64,000 bases of DNA, taken from Neurospora tetraspora. Taxonomy: Eukaryota > Ascomycota > Sordariomycetes > Sordariales > Sordariaceae. Below are positions 1 to 12,052 of this stretch, in pieces (position 1 is the stretch's first letter; every line of letters begins with the position of its first letter). The stretch is taken from NCBI RefSeq assembly GCF_033439725.1, contig NW_026944384.1, positions 2,976,001-3,040,000 on the forward strand. The letters run 5' to 3'. The notes under the pieces were generated by a model. It had not been told where the DNA came from. It worked only from the letters and a program-made list of their open reading frames with translations, and did no database searches. The position numbers and the translations under genes are program-made.

Positions 1-953
1 AGGGTATCCAAAAAGTGCCTATGCTGCACCCTGCTCCTCAAGTTCTGGGGTTTGATCTCGGTATACTTGGCTCCCGTCTCCTCATTCATGTCATGCATGA
101 ACGTCACCGCGCTGTTCGCCGCCAGGTCCATATTTTCGGAGCCCAGGTACGTAGTCATGGTGTGATCCACCCCATCGGTATGCACGCCCTCGAGCGCCGG
201 CTCGCCGAGGATGGAAGGGGTGGTGACGGTGCGTAAGTTGAAGAGCGTGCACACCCACTTGTCACTATAATAATCCAGCCGCGGCCGCTGCGCGGTTGCG
301 ACCCCGTGGCAGATCATCCCCTTGAAGACGAGCAAAGCCTGAAAGGCCGTGTTAAGCTGCAGCTCGTCTTGGACTTCGTCGAACACCCGGATCTGGCCCG
401 AATCATGCCGCTTGAAGTCCTCTTCTACCGACAACGCGAACGGTTGGAACTCGAGCCGTCGGACCGAGGATGTTGAGAAGTCGAAGCAGAAACGGCCGTT
501 GCGTGAGCGCCGGAAGGGTAAGGTCGGGTCGGAGTAGAGGTTGTCGGAGACACGCTGGAGGGCATCCAAGTCGGCGCGGGTAGCACCGAGGCCAAGGAGG
601 AGGGAGGCCATGTCGGAGCCTTCGATGAAGACGGAGCGGTTGGTGATGTATTTGGAGCGGAGCTTCATGATTTCGGCGACGGCCTGGTAGTAGGAGGGTT
701 TGAAGACTTGTTTGGTTATGTCTAGCTGGGGACGGTTGCCGGTGATGGTGGGTGCAGGTGACCAGGTTGGAGGGAGGTTGGTGAGGGGGTCGGTTGGGTT
801 GAGGGATCGAGCGGTTTCGACAGAGGCTCGGGAGTTGGGGGTTTCATGGTAGAGTCGATGGGGTTGGAGGCGGGTGCTGGCGGCTTGGATGGGGCGGCGG
901 AGGGATCTGGTGCTGGCTCGGGGGAGCTGCTTCATGACTGTTGAGGTTAACAT
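1..953 (-). CDS. 2OG-Fe(II) dioxygenase family protein (BsmA/IDO-like), 3' end cut by window edge
   Basis: The minus-strand frame is open from the ATG at 953 to the window edge, giving 317 residues without a stop. The C-terminal part has the layout of the 2OG-Fe_Oxy_2 family (amino-acid hydroxylases such as bacterial isoleucine dioxygenase): a central block EGVHTDGVDHTMTTYLG supplies the HxD iron ligands, followed by a conserved NM...T segment. The usual second histidine ligand should lie near the cut end. The first 50 residues are rich in Arg, Ser and Thr and poor in acids, which fits a mitochondrial presequence (inference). An in-frame ATG at 935 is an alternative start. No intron is needed. 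The substrate cannot be told from sequence; a free amino acid or a small metabolite is typical of the family. Confidence 0.8.
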   Translation of the reverse strand, partial: MLTSTVMKQLPRASTRSLRRPIQAASTRLQPHRLYHETPNSRASVETARSLNPTDPLTNLPPTWSPAPTITGNRPQLDITKQVFKPSYYQAVAEIMKLRSKYITNRSVFIEGSDMASLLLGLGATRADLDALQRVSDNLYSDPTLPFRRSRNGRFCFDFSTSSVRRLEFQPFALSVEEDFKRHDSGQIRVFDEVQDELQLNTAFQALLVFKGMICHGVATAQRPRLDYYSDKWVCTLFNLRTVTTPSILGEPALEGVHTDGVDHTMTTYLGSENMDLAANSAVTFMHDMNEETGAKYTEIKPQNLRSRVQHRHFLDT

Positions 954-2500
954 TGTGAGGTATGGAATGGTATATTGCCCGAGGAGGAAGATGGAGATCA
1001 ATGCCAGCCTTTCTTGAAAGATTAAAGCAGCGTGATGGGGTAGATATCTGTACAGCGCCGACTTCTTGATGTCTTCACGGCTTGGTCGACAAAACTCTTC
1101 ACATGAGCGACAACCGGAGACCGGAACACCTCTATCTCTCTACGGATTACTGTGACGGATCTGACGATGCTGTTCACCTCATGAACACTATCGTACGGCA
1201 TGAGTTGGAGTCTTCAAAAAGGCTTGCAGCCTTACTGTGCAAGTCTACCCCTGGTAATGGCGCCATATGAATCATTTTCTGAGTGTCTGAGCACGTTGTC
1301 GAGCCGTGGAAAGATTTTCAGAGCGGGCGGCACTCAAAGCAGACAGGAAAGCGAAGCTATCCCCGGTCTACTCAGAGTACCTGACAATAGCCTCATCATA
1401 CGGTATTGGATGGGCCTTAACCACGTGCCGGATCGGATTGCTCAGACTTACACTCTCATGTGGTCATGCCCCTGACCCTCTTTACTTCTTTCGCACTTCG
1501 TTTGATGTATTACGATACATGCAACGTTACTCCTTGTCTCTGCACTGTCCCTGTCCGAGAGTAGTAAGTCAGTCAAGGGTAAAGTCAGAAACGAGTATGT
1601 CGGGGCCGTGTACGGAGGACGGAACTTGTCTTGCATGCGACGAAGAGGACTCGACCATTAAATCGATATCTAGGCGAATGCTACTTTCCTTACGAATCGA
1701 ATCGGTAGTTCATGAGTTAGACAAATATGCTTGGATCATGAATTGACATCCTGCTGAGCATCACGCTTCGTTGAACCTCCAAATGGTCCACAACTGAATA
1801 GTACGGACATCCCGAAGGTGTTGGCAGCCGAAGTCTAATGGCTTACTGTCGAGTCTCTCGTCAGGTCCTATGGGCCTAGCGCCGATGACGGATCACCACG
1901 CAAGGGTTGAAGCAAAATCACTGTCTAGGTAAGTGATGGAAGATGATTCACGATGAATTTGCTGTTGCTATTTCTCCTTCATGAAAGCCATGCACTCATT
2001 TCAGACAGTTCGTCGTTGCTCGAATAAGTGAGGTGGTCGTTCCTGCTTCTTTTCTCTCCGACGTCTGCTTGGGGAAAACGGGAAAGAGAGATCGGTCCAA
2101 AGAGGCGATGGGTTGGAATTTGATTAGTAGTGCAATCATTCTTGTTTATCAGTCAAATTTCTTTTCCAGATTCAAGTAACTCCTGGGAAACAGCGACTCC
2201 CTGAAACTAATGTGGGTGGTATTAGTGATGGGACACTAACTCCATGGCGCTGCTTTTGCACGCGCAACTGTTAGTTAGGTAGCAGCACATGCTCATCAGC
2301 TCCGCACAAAATGTCCGGATATTCAACAAGCTTTCGAACACTCGAGCTCATGTTCACCTACTTCGCATGAGCCTGAATTTAGTGGAATAATCCATATCGA
2401 AAATCATCGGTGTAAAGCCATAACACGCCCAGGGACTGACTGGGTCCGGAACCTAGGTTGCAACCAGCCGCCACATCCACCTTCGATACAGTCAATCTCT
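954..2500. other. Intergenic region
   Basis: Upstream flank of the dioxygenase gene and downstream flank of the aldolase gene. A 146-codon open frame at 1306-1746 has no recognisable domain and no splice logic, so I do not call it. No repeat or RNA gene was seen. Confidence 0.6.
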
Positions 2501-3536
2501 TCACTTCCGATCAACCTTCATCTTCCCCACCCCTTGCTTGATCTTCTCGCCCGCCATTTCAATCTCATACTCAATATCCGGCTGCGCCTCCGCATAAAGC
2601 CAATTCTTCTCCCCCGCCATGCGGAAGTTGAACAAGGCCATCTCGTCCGGTACAAATTTCTTCTTCAGCTCCGGGTTCCCCGCACAAGCAGCCTCCACGC
2701 GAAGCTGAATCTCACAGCTTCTATCGAGCAGTCCAAAGAGAAAACTAGCCTCGTCGACCGTTGATCCAACAGTCAACAGCCCGTGATTCAACAAGATGGC
2801 AGCCTTGGAATGTTTGCCCAAAACGGAGGCAATGCGCTGTCCCTCCTCGGCGGCGGTGACGATGCCGCCGTAAGTAGAGTCAACGGCGATGGAGTTATAC
2901 AGATCACAGATGTCTTGGTGCAGCATGTCAAGAGGCTTGCCGAAGGCGGACCAGGCGCGGCCGGCGATGGTGTGGGCGTGACAGATGGCGTGGACGTCTG
3001 GGCGGGCTTTGTGGATTTGCGAGTGGATGTGGTAGCCGGGTGCGTTTACGGGGCGGGTCTGGCGAAGACGTTAGACATCGATAAGGCAAACTCGCAAACG
3101 ACTTGTCTCAGCATACCCGATTCCCTCCAACGATTTTCCCGGTATCAATCTCCAAGCAAACCATATCGCTGGCATTCATCAGCCCGAAATGCTTCCCGAT
3201 CGGGTTCATCCAGATGCAATCGGGATGCTCTGGGTCGCGGACGCTGATGTGCCCGGAGATACCCTCGGTGTATCCCATGCGTGCCCAATTGCGGAACACA
3301 GCTGCCATGTGCACGAGGATGTGCTCACGGTGTTCTCGATCGGTGGCGAATGTTGGGATACCCTTCAGAGGGTTGGGGCCCATGCTGAGTTCCTGGAGCT
3401 GGCACTCCAGCTCCTCTGGTCCGTCCGGTTCGGAACGGGGTGCCGTAGCCTGAGTTGGATGGGGGACGAAGCTCCCGGCGGCCTTGGTGGCGGCCGGCTG
3501 CGGAGCGAGAATGGGACTTGTATATGAAGGTGCCAT
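2501..3536 (-). CDS. Class II aldolase/adducin N-terminal domain protein
   Basis: Two exons, 3536-3117 and 3058-2501, joined across a 58-nt intron (3059-3116; GTATGC donor, CTAAC branch, CAG acceptor). The product is 325 aa. It carries a whole aldolase II fold: the N-terminal part has [19 protein letters not shown] (the glycine/histidine loop of the family). Exon 2 opens with a segment containing [20 protein letters not shown], which holds the metal-binding HxH. Later [14 protein letters not shown] supplies the third histidine. In this family these residues bind zinc and act on phosphorylated or simple sugars, but many fungal members have no known substrate. The first 45 residues look disordered and have no clear targeting signal. 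The start at 3536 is the first ATG before the conserved region. Confidence 0.9.
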
Positions 3537-4273
3537 TTCGTAAGCGAATCAAGCAAGAGGCTGATTTGTGATATTTCCGAGGGGCAGAATTGGAATGGGA
3601 ACAAAGTTCAAGTCAACGAGGAGAAACGAAACACTGCACCTTCTCTCTCCTGCCAAGGTGCTGTTTTTCCTGCTCTACATGCGTACATCTGTCAACTGCG
3701 GGGTTGCGATAAGCTCAGAGAGGCGAACAACCGGAATGTGCCTCCGTGGGGGGGGAGGGGGTTGACCTGAGCTTCATCCCTACCGTACAAACTCGGGGCG
3801 TTCGTTTTCGGGAAAGCACATTCAGCATTACAGATACGCTTGAACCTCTTCAAAAACCCAAACCCTAAGGCACTATATGTAATCGCTATTCGCTAGAACC
3901 GGTAATTTCTGCCGCACACTGCGATATCCCGAAAATGCGTTAACGCCCTGAGCTTCCAAAACGGTAATCCGGGTTGAGTGCTGAAGTTCAGGGACCTTCG
4001 GGGCGAGAACCTTGCTGGCCTCTGTACAGTGTTACGTATTCAAAATACACTGTCATGGACCACATTGCAACGGTTCGGGCCGCTTAGGAAGGCGCATGGG
4101 ACGAACGGAGAAATCTGCAGGCCGACCGCCGTTCATCTCACTTTCTTCCTTTCGACTTCAATTCTCCTCCTCCATCTTTCTCTGCCAGAATCCTAGGAAT
4201 CAAGACGTCCGGACCTTCTTCCGCGATCGTCATCATATCGGAGTGATTTTGGACCTTGCTTACGGTCGTCACT
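3537..4273. other. Divergent intergenic region
   Basis: Shared upstream region between the aldolase gene (minus) and the small membrane-protein gene (plus). It holds a G-rich run near 3749-3762. No clear TATA box or RNA gene was seen. Confidence 0.5.
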
Positions 4274-4642
4274 ATGCGCCCTACATCGCGAGCCCTTTCC
4301 GCTCGTCTACCGGTTTCTACGGTTTGCCAACGACCACTCTTCTTCCGTGCGGCAGCAACGAGGACAACGACGCCAACAACGCGGAATGCTTCTCGACTCT
4401 TTTCCTTCCAAGCGGCACGCGCAAGTCCGGCACAAGATTCGGAACCCAAGCCAAAGATCCCCTACTCCGCCTTCAGCTTCGCGCACCTTGGAATCAGCAA
4501 CAAATGGAACAAGTACATCATGATCTTCTTCATCACCATGGGTATCCTAGAGACCTATCTTTGGTACAAATATCTTCTCGCTTGGTGGAAGGCTCGCAGC
4601 AACACTGCCATTGACGGCCCTCAGTCCCACACCGGCAACTGA
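4274..4642 (+). CDS. Small single-pass membrane protein, probably mitochondrial
   Basis: An uninterrupted 122-aa frame from the only ATG upstream. Residues 1-45 are rich in Arg, Ala, Thr and Ser and lack acids, as in a mitochondrial presequence, with a likely processing site near RNASRLF. A conserved-looking block SAFSFAHLGISNKWNKYI leads into one hydrophobic helix (about residues 79-101) rich in Ile, Phe and Tyr, and the tail is short and hydrophilic. I do not recognise the family. The architecture is that of small inner-membrane accessory subunits or assembly factors, which is an inference only. Confidence 0.65.
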   Translation: MRPTSRALSARLPVSTVCQRPLFFRAAATRTTTPTTRNASRLFSFQAARASPAQDSEPKPKIPYSAFSFAHLGISNKWNKYIMIFFITMGILETYLWYKYLLAWWKARSNTAIDGPQSHTGN

Positions 4643-6426
4643 TGCAACACAACGTACGAGGTCGCCACGTTCATTTCGAGCCTCATGTCGCTACGCTGCA
4701 GTGATGTTTCGCCATTTATGGGTGCCACAACATTGTGTTGGTCTGTCTTGACTCGGCTTGCTGCCCCAAGAAGGCACTCGAAACGAAGCCCCAATATCAA
4801 GCGCATCTCGAACGCATTGTCATCTCAACTGCATCTACCGACTCGCAACCTCTCACCACTATTACCACCTTTACTTTGAAAGAAGACGGTTTCAGGCGCG
4901 TGGAGAAACGTCGCAGTCATCACCATCAATGTCACCATCATAGACTTGCTTGTCATTAGTGTCGTTACGCATGGACTTTGTTACCCCTCGGCCATCCTTC
5001 CCATCTTGAAGCCCGACATCTTGCGTTTGACGAGCAAACATTAGGCAATTATGCCATGGCTTTCGCCCACATTTCCAACAGAAGTGCGTCTTCTTGTACC
5101 GCAAAGACTCACTCAAGTCGGATTTATCCCCACGTTGTACGTCCAATCACATCTGGTGGGGATAAATCCGACTTGAATAAGAGGGTGAACAAAGTCTTTG
5201 CATCATCATCAGATCATACCAGAAATGGATCAGAATCGCGTACGCGGCCAAGCTTTTTACTTGTAAGGCTGGCACTAGCCGCCGCTCGGAATCTTCTCTT
5301 TGCGACACCTCACACAACTCCCACCTTGCATTCTTTGGGTAAAGGAACCGAACTGCAGCATCCGCAATCCGGCATCACTGCATCGAGATGGTCTCCCCAA
5401 GTCTCCCACGCAAGCGCAGGGTTTCTCGTTGAGCACGCCAATCACGTTGCCCGGCGTTTACTCCTATTAAATGTGACGGTACAGAATTAATTAATTAAAG
5501 AGTATATATAACTAACTCGCTCAGAAAGTACAGGGGGTGCTAGGGTAACCCAGATATACCCAGAAATCAGGCAATATCAGGTAGCTGGAGCGCTAAAACC
5601 ACCCTTGAATCTGACAACTCCATACATCTGGTGACCTTTTTTTGACGTTTGGTCATTTTGCAATGTCGAGATCTTTTGTCAGTCGCATGCAATCAAGTCA
5701 CTCGACGGATGAGGGGGATTAACGCTGCAGCCCATATTCGTGGATTTTGTTATTCACCTGAGCTTCTCTCTGAATTTCCACCTTCGTGATACTTTTTGGA
5801 AAAGTACTGATTCCCTTCGGGCCATGGGGCTTGAATCGTTCTGTGGCTGTTTCGAGACTGTGAATAGCTTCATTGCATTCAAGGTTCCATCTCTGTCTGG
5901 AGTCTACAGCACGGGCACGCTATTGACTCACAACAGGCCGTCACTCAGTGGTGACATTGCCGTTGGAACATGGGTTTCGCGCCCTGAACGTACTATGTTT
6001 CGTTGCCTACGTGCTCAGGGCACTTACTCAGTGCCGCTACACAACCGCCCCCCGTGCTGAATGGAGAGGTTTCGATGCCACACGGCCTTATGGACCCCCA
6101 CCTATCTTCTACACTTTAGATACTTCCGTTTCGAGCTACACCGCGATTCTCGTTACCTTGGCGTGAGATGATGCGGGCTCACAAACCTCGCTGGGTTGAA
6201 GGTACACCGCGATGCCTTCCGGATCAGGTACTTAACTCCGGGGGATCACAGGGTCTTCCCAAGACTGCGAAAGCACAGTATTTCTGCTTGACTTTCCCCG
6301 TAGGGCTGATGAAAAGCAATTATTCAAAACCTTACACTTTCGCACTTACAACATCCCTCAACAGTTGCGAGACCTGTCTTGGATTAGTTGCCAACCCAGG
6401 CAACAGACAGAAGCTCATATCGAATC
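4643..6426. other. Long intergenic region
   Basis: Lies between the small membrane protein and the bZIP gene. Several open frames (for example 4978-5490) lack domains and coding character. The notable content is a perfect inverted repeat at 5113-5176, listed separately. The bZIP promoter must lie in the right half; I could not point to a TATA box. Confidence 0.5.
5113..5176. repeat. Perfect 21-bp inverted repeat with 22-nt loop
   Basis: Positions 5113-5133 are the exact reverse complement of 5156-5176, with 5134-5155 as the loop. The core of the arm is CAAGTCGGATTTATCCCCAC. A perfect arm of this length is far beyond chance for a stretch this size. It would fold into a stable hairpin in RNA on either strand. 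Confidence 0.9.
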
Positions 6427-8085
6427 ATGTCTTCATCGAAGCCTTCCGCTCATCCTTACTCCTTGCCCGACCTCACTGAAACCAAGCTTTCCGTGGAGGA
6501 TGACTGGACTAAGGTGAAGGACCGAAAAGAAAAGAAGCGCATTCAGAACCGCGTTGCACAGAGGACATACCGTAAGTCTTGCGCCCATATCCTGTCAGTA
6601 GCAGTCACTAATCCGTAACCGAAGGTCACCGTATGAAGGCACGCCTAGGGGAACTACAGCAAAAACTCGAATATCATGAGAGAAACAAGGGAACATCTAC
6701 GGATGGTGATGCTCCTGGTGTTGGCGATGGTGAGGACACGAACAGGAGCCCGTCTGTACAGCTTCCGACTCCAGCATATACCACAGACAACAGCCCATCT
6801 CCGAGGGCTAACGAAGAACTGGTGGTGTTTGATGACATCCATTTGCACAACTATCACAGCCCGCACGCTTTCCATACCGATGCCAGTCAACTATTTGACC
6901 TGTCGCCCGTTACAACGCCATTAACGACGCAACCACCGGGAGTCTTTACTGTAGGGCAATCGAACATCACGGATAGCGGATACACTTCGGCTGTTGTACA
7001 TGAATATTTACGCCTCCAAATGCAGCCTTTCGACACTCAGCATCGTGTAGCTGATGGCCAAGCTAACAACTATGCCCTTGGTGTCTCTGTGCATGGCGGC
7101 GATTCATTCTGTAAGTTCACGAAAGGCCCATTCTCTATGGTGCAGTCAACTAATCGGTGGTTCCAGTGGTTCACGATAGCCCTAATGTTGACCCGTTGCT
7201 ATTTTCTATCGACGGACATGATACAATGACTGTGGGATTCACAGAAGAAGATGAAAGCAATATCTTGAACTGGAAAATCCAGCCACCAGCAACGCCCAAC
7301 CCAGGCCAGGTAGCTCTCTCACCTTCTGTTGCCCAGGACCTGCCCGAGATGAAAAAGACAAGGACTTCCAACCGTACCACCTGTACTGCATCCGCAGAAG
7401 TCAACCACAAAGCTCCTACACAACCAGCTTCACTGCCCACCAAACGACCTACGCTGGACGAACGCATGGAAAGCGTTATGGAACGGGTCGAAACAGCAGG
7501 CTTCGACAGCTTCGACTCCCTCGCCACTCTCTACTACAAAGCCAAGTTCGGGGACTCTTCCTCGCTCGCGGTCGAGCAGAGGCTCAGCCGTAATCGGCGT
7601 CTTCCCAAGCTGTTTGCCGACGTTTTCTCGGCCGCTCAAGAGTGGGGTGCCCGGGAACAACGACCGCTATTCGATGAGATCCTTAGGATGTCGGAGGGTA
7701 TGCTGATAAGTGAGGCGAGGGGTGTTCACAGTACGCTTCATGCGAGCATCGGTGGGTTGGCTAGGTCGGCGAAGGACGAGCGGACTGGCAAGAGTGCCGT
7801 CCCGGGGCTGAAGAGGTTGATGGAGAGTAATGTGAGTGTGGCCGAGCTTCTTGGTCCATGCGTCATCAAACCTTTTCCCTCTCGAATCCTAGGCTCACCA
7901 ACGCTAACATGGTTTGCTCCCAGTTACCTAATCTCTGGGCCTTGGTGACAGCTTTGGCGACAGAGAATAGAGCAGTACGACAGCGAGATCGCTCGAATAC
8001 GGTACTGGCGACGATACTGGTATTGCAGTCCTCTGGTCAGCTACCTAAACAGAGTCTCATGGCTCTCTTGGAGGCTTGCCTTTGA
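6427..8085 (+). CDS. bZIP transcription factor (fungal Yap/Pap1-like basic region)
   Basis: Four exons: 6427-6571, 6625-7110, 7167-7831 and 7924-8085, with introns of 53, 56 and 92 nt. The product is 485 aa. The basic region lies at residues 31-53 and contains QNRVAQRTYRHRMKARLGEL, fitting the N-x7-R bZIP signature (Asn41 to Arg49); AQ at 44-45 is typical of Yap/Pap1-type factors. Intron 1 splits the Arg49 codon inside the basic region, a position often seen in fungal bZIP genes. The leucine zipper that follows is short. The middle is Ser/Thr/Pro-rich. The C-terminal region (about 325-485) holds a helical block with QRLSRNRRLPKLFADV that recurs in a class of fungal bZIP proteins of unknown role. 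Target genes cannot be inferred. Confidence 0.9.
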
Positions 8086-9777
8086 GGAGCCCCCCAAGGG
8101 GATGTGTTTTGAGCAAGACTGCGACCAAAAAGCGTGAGGTATGGAACCATGGAGGGCAACGGACAGACAGAAGTCAATAGCATTTAAATCCAATAGGCTT
8201 TCAGCATTACTGTCCGCGCATTTCTGCGCATTTGCTCGCGGTTTTACCCCCAACCGAGAAGTCCGAATCGCGCATCTCTCTCTGGTGGAGCTTTGCAGAG
8301 ATATTGGATTCAACTAACAACAACTTCATCTTTTGATGTCATACTAGATCGGCAAACAGTTAACAAAGCCTGGTTCACTAAGTAGGTAGGTACATGGACC
8401 ACCCAGAGATATAATACCCCCCAGCTGTCGTTCACACAACACATTGGTATCTGAGTTAAGGTTCTGCGTAACGGGAACGTCCGGTCTCCTTCAGTAAAGG
8501 CAGTGTAACATTGGATGTCATCTGATCGACTGTCTCACTATCTCACTGTCTAAGAGCAGAGCCGCCGTAACGATTCAACGAGATGACGTGATGCAACAGC
8601 GCCATCATACTCAATTTTTTTTTTTTTTTTTTGCATTCAATGAGGTAAAGGCAACACGATGTGTGCTGTATGCACTCCCGTCGGCCCTTACCTTCTGTCA
8701 CTGTCACTGTTATTGCTACCGTTACTTTCACGGTCACCACTGTCTTTTACTGATATCCTCACCGCTATCGTCCCTTGTAGTGCCGCTGTATCGTGAAAGT
8801 TCGTACGCCAGGGGGTACCAAACTTACAAACCCCGAAACCTTGCAGTTTACCACTAGAATTTGAGAGCGGCAGGCGGACCACAAGGAGACGGTAAGAGAG
8901 TATTTTCCCCATGGGGCTGTTAAGCCGAAGCCTGGAAGGGTGTAAGCGAATTTGGCGTGGAAATTGAGGTGAATTTTGTGAATACAAACTTTCATTCCTC
9001 CAACCTGATCATCGAGACGTACATGGGAAAGTTTAAATTGTCCCCTTGAGGGCAGTTCGAGCCCTGTGTTGATGCTGTGGTCGAGAGTGGTTCCAGTCCA
9101 AGCCAGGACCATGGCATTTGGGCAGCAAATCCAGTTTGCCCATCTCGGCGTCTTCAGCGCGTTGTGTTAGCAGATCTAGGGCGACTGTTAGCTCGTCGGC
9201 AAGTGGCCTGACTGGAAAGGGCGAATCTGGGAGGGAACTTGGTGGAGCCACTAGCACTAACACCCGCTAGCACTAACAGAAACAGCCTCTCTTCCTCCTC
9301 TATGGTCGCAACGTCACTGTATTCAGGTCACCATTTCAATCAGCTGATAACGATTATCCTGTGGATATACAACAATGATGCTATCCTAGAATACAATGAA
9401 GACAAATCAACTGAACCTCTTTGATAAACGTAACCAACTATCACGTTAATTCGACCTTCGCTATCCTCCCAGGCTCGACTCCTCTGTGCGAGTGTCCGCC
9501 CATAACCGATGCGTATTCAAGAAGCAATGATCCTCCTTCAAACTGAAAAGTCACGCTTGGTTGGTCTCATTTTAACTGCTAGTTGAATTGCCGTGCTTCT
9601 CTGGCTCAAGCAGTCGGGTTGCCTGTGTGAAAACTTGGATGTGATGTGCGTGTGTATGTATCTCGGACTAACCAGCTGCTTCCCACTACCCTGCGTTGGA
9701 ATCCTAAGCCCTGACAAGTCAGTTTACGTTGTGGATCTCATGTCAGGCTCTCGGGATCTTGAGTGGCTTACAATGAT
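8086..9777. other. Convergent intergenic region
   Basis: Sits between the 3' ends of the bZIP gene (plus) and the next gene (minus). It has a T18 homopolymer and a CACTGT/TGTTAC-type simple-sequence patch near 8700-8745. Overlapping open frames at 8588-9263 follow this low-complexity DNA and are not called. Confidence 0.5.
8615..8632. repeat. T18 homopolymer
   Basis: Eighteen consecutive T on the plus strand, a microsatellite. No function is assigned. Confidence 0.95.
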
Positions 9778-10698
9778 TCAGGACGCATCCATGGAACCCC
9801 CGTTGTCACCATTATCACCATCTGTGTTCAAGGAAAGAGATCCAAACATGTCGAGTAACTGGTCCTGAGGCATGGCGCGGCTGTTGGAGTCCAGGATGGC
9901 GCGGTTCGCGAAGAAGTTCAGCATGGCGCGGCTCCTCAAGTTCAGCAAGGCTTCAGAGTCAAGCCATTTCTGAATATCGCTTCTGCTGTAGGGACCAGAC
10001 CCGAACTCTTCCTCATCCCCGTGGTTCGAAAAAGTCGGAAGTGGATATCTGTAAACGCTATGTTTCTCATAGATATGGTCCCTGACGATATCATTTGCCC
10101 AGGGTCCCTTGGCAATGAATTTCCAGTAGTCGTTGAATCTCTTTTTGGCAAAAGCCTGCATCTCGTCGTCAAGGGCCAGCTGGATAGTGCACGGAGAATG
10201 CATCAGCTTGTCCAGAGTCATGTTGGGTACAAAGATGGCATGAATCTTGAGCAACTCGTCTGAATGGCTGAAAGGTAAGGATAGTAGAGAGAAGCGAGAA
10301 TCATCACTTGGCATATTGCTCGGTACGACTGTGTCTTCAACGAACTTTAGGACCTTTTCGCGCTCCAAATCGTCCGAATACTTGGCCTGCTTGATGTGAT
10401 CCAAAGCTCTGATCAATAAGTCTGGACCACCGCCTAAAGCACCACAGATTACTAGCGTGATGGCGAGCTTGTGGGCCAAAATCAAGTCGACGCCGCTGGC
10501 TTCAGCAAGCCTCTCCCATTTCTCTCTGGCCTCGCGGTCACTCATTGTCATGAGTTCATGGGTGTGAATCAAGGCCCTTTGGCCAAGTGGAACACTGGCT
10601 GCAAAATTTGGCAAATCGAAATCTGCAAAATATACCGGTCAGCATTCGGTAATAGTAGTCCCACAGTGATCTGGGCCAAAGTAGTCCATACTGTCCAT
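9778..10698 (-). CDS. Uncharacterised protein, 292 aa
   Basis: The long frame 10622-9778 has no ATG at its head. A 34-nt first exon (10698-10665) supplies one through a 42-nt intron (10623-10664; GTGGGA donor, CTGAC branch, TTTGCAG acceptor), giving an N-terminus MDSMDYFGPDHYFDLPNFAA. The intron is at the short end for fungi, so this start is less certain than the body. The body is soluble, mixed alpha-helical and charged, with a low-complexity Asp/Gly/Asn tail. I recognise no domain. A second in-frame ATG at 10689 could also serve. Confidence 0.6.
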
Positions 10699-11352
10699 GA
10701 CTGATTGGTTTTTGTTTGAGCAGTGAATCGCGAGGCCGGCAAAACAGGCTGATAGGCTGATGGTAATAGCGTCACAATGTTGGATTGATGTTGGAGGTTG
10801 GGAAGCCGGTATCCAAAGTGAGCGGTCGGGCTGAAGAGCTAAATTTCACGTTTGCCGAATGCGGATTATCGATGTGTTGTGATAGTTTGAGAGAAGGTCG
10901 GGGAAAGGTCAAAAGTATAAATGCAATGCAAGCGATCACAGGTTGACACTGCAAAAGGAGAAAGTCTGGGCGGCGAATGTAGCACGGGTATGAAGGGTTC
11001 CAGGAAGGCAGATTCCTGAGGAAGTCGAATGGTTGACTGGAGGAAGAAAACGCAGTAGTAGAGTCCCAAAGCCGACCAGACTTTACCTTCCTCTGACAGT
11101 CAGCCCAGTGCACCTTCCCAGAGGCCATTTCGGTCCACGATCATGCCACAGACTGGTGGAAAAATAGAGATGATGGTCCTGTCCTGCCTATATGGCTGAG
11201 TCACTTGCGATTTCGAAGAGAGTGGGTTTGTTGGACAACTGTTTTCATCAGGTGAGGTGCAAGAGCGACATAGGCTAGATCATGTCTTGAACCCACCATG
11301 TGCATGTACCACGAGCAACCACAAACACCGGGATCCCGACCTCCGTACCTGC
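10699..11352. other. Intergenic region
   Basis: Upstream flank of the 292-aa gene and downstream flank of the secreted-protein gene. Nothing supportable was seen. Confidence 0.5.
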
Positions 11353-12052
11353 TCAAAGCTTCGGGCTCCACGTCAACCACACGTACTTTCCCTTCTCGAC
11401 ATACGAAGTAAACCGCAAGTCCATCGGCTTCGCATCCACATCCGGCGGTCCCCCCTGCACGCTCGCCATCAAGCCATACAGTCCATACCGCAGGCACTCA
11501 ACTCCTGGAACGCCGTTCGGGAAGGGCCAGATCTACCGGTACCACAATCGTCAGTTCCTTGTCAATTTGAACATTTGTCACCACTTCACACCAGTCTCCA
11601 ATCAACAACCTTCAGGCATCAGGCATCAGACGCCAAACAGCAGGAAGTGACCAAGAAAAGAAAGAATTCAAACTTACCCCAAAACTATACCCACCCCTCC
11701 CCTTCTCACAAACAAACGTAGTCCCTGACATCTCGCACGGCCCGGACTCCTTGCTAGTCAGAGTGAACTGCGTGGCGCCTATCGAGTCTCCGTCCTTGCG
11801 TACGGCGACGAAGGTGCCGCAGAGGTTCTCGTCTGTGGTCCAGCGCCCGGCAGCCGTGAGGCAGCCGAGGTCGTCGTGGCTAGCTCCGTCCCAGAGGGTG
11901 CGGATCTGGCCGGTGCCGGAGAAGCTTGTGGTGACGTTGCTGGAGCGGGAGGCGACCGAGGTGGAGGCCGAGGTGGTGGAGACGGGGGCGGCAGTCGAGA
12001 GGGAGAGGAGTAGGGCGAGGAAGGTGAGGGTTGTTTGTATGAGTTGGACCAT
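11353..12052 (-). CDS. Small secreted cysteine-containing protein
   Basis: Two exons, 12052-11678 and 11532-11353, with a 145-nt intron (11533-11677; GTAAGT donor, TAG acceptor). The product is 184 aa. Residues 1-22 form a clear signal peptide with a leucine core and cleavage after STAA. A Ser/Thr-rich linker (about 24-50) follows, then a compact domain with five cysteines. The intron falls inside the domain, and the downstream exon keeps it in frame to a natural stop after WLTWSPKL. No enzyme motif is visible. It may be a small secreted or effector-like protein of a saprobe or plant associate (inference). ATGs further upstream, at 12094 and 12107, would bury the signal peptide and are not preferred. 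Confidence 0.8.

Noticed and set aside
1306-1746. 146-codon open frame on the plus strand
   Set aside because: No domain, no coding-like amino-acid pattern, no splice continuation. Open frames of this length occur by chance in GC-balanced fungal intergenic DNA.
4978-5490. 170-codon open frame
   Set aside because: It runs straight through the perfect inverted repeat, and the translation looks unstructured with no family.
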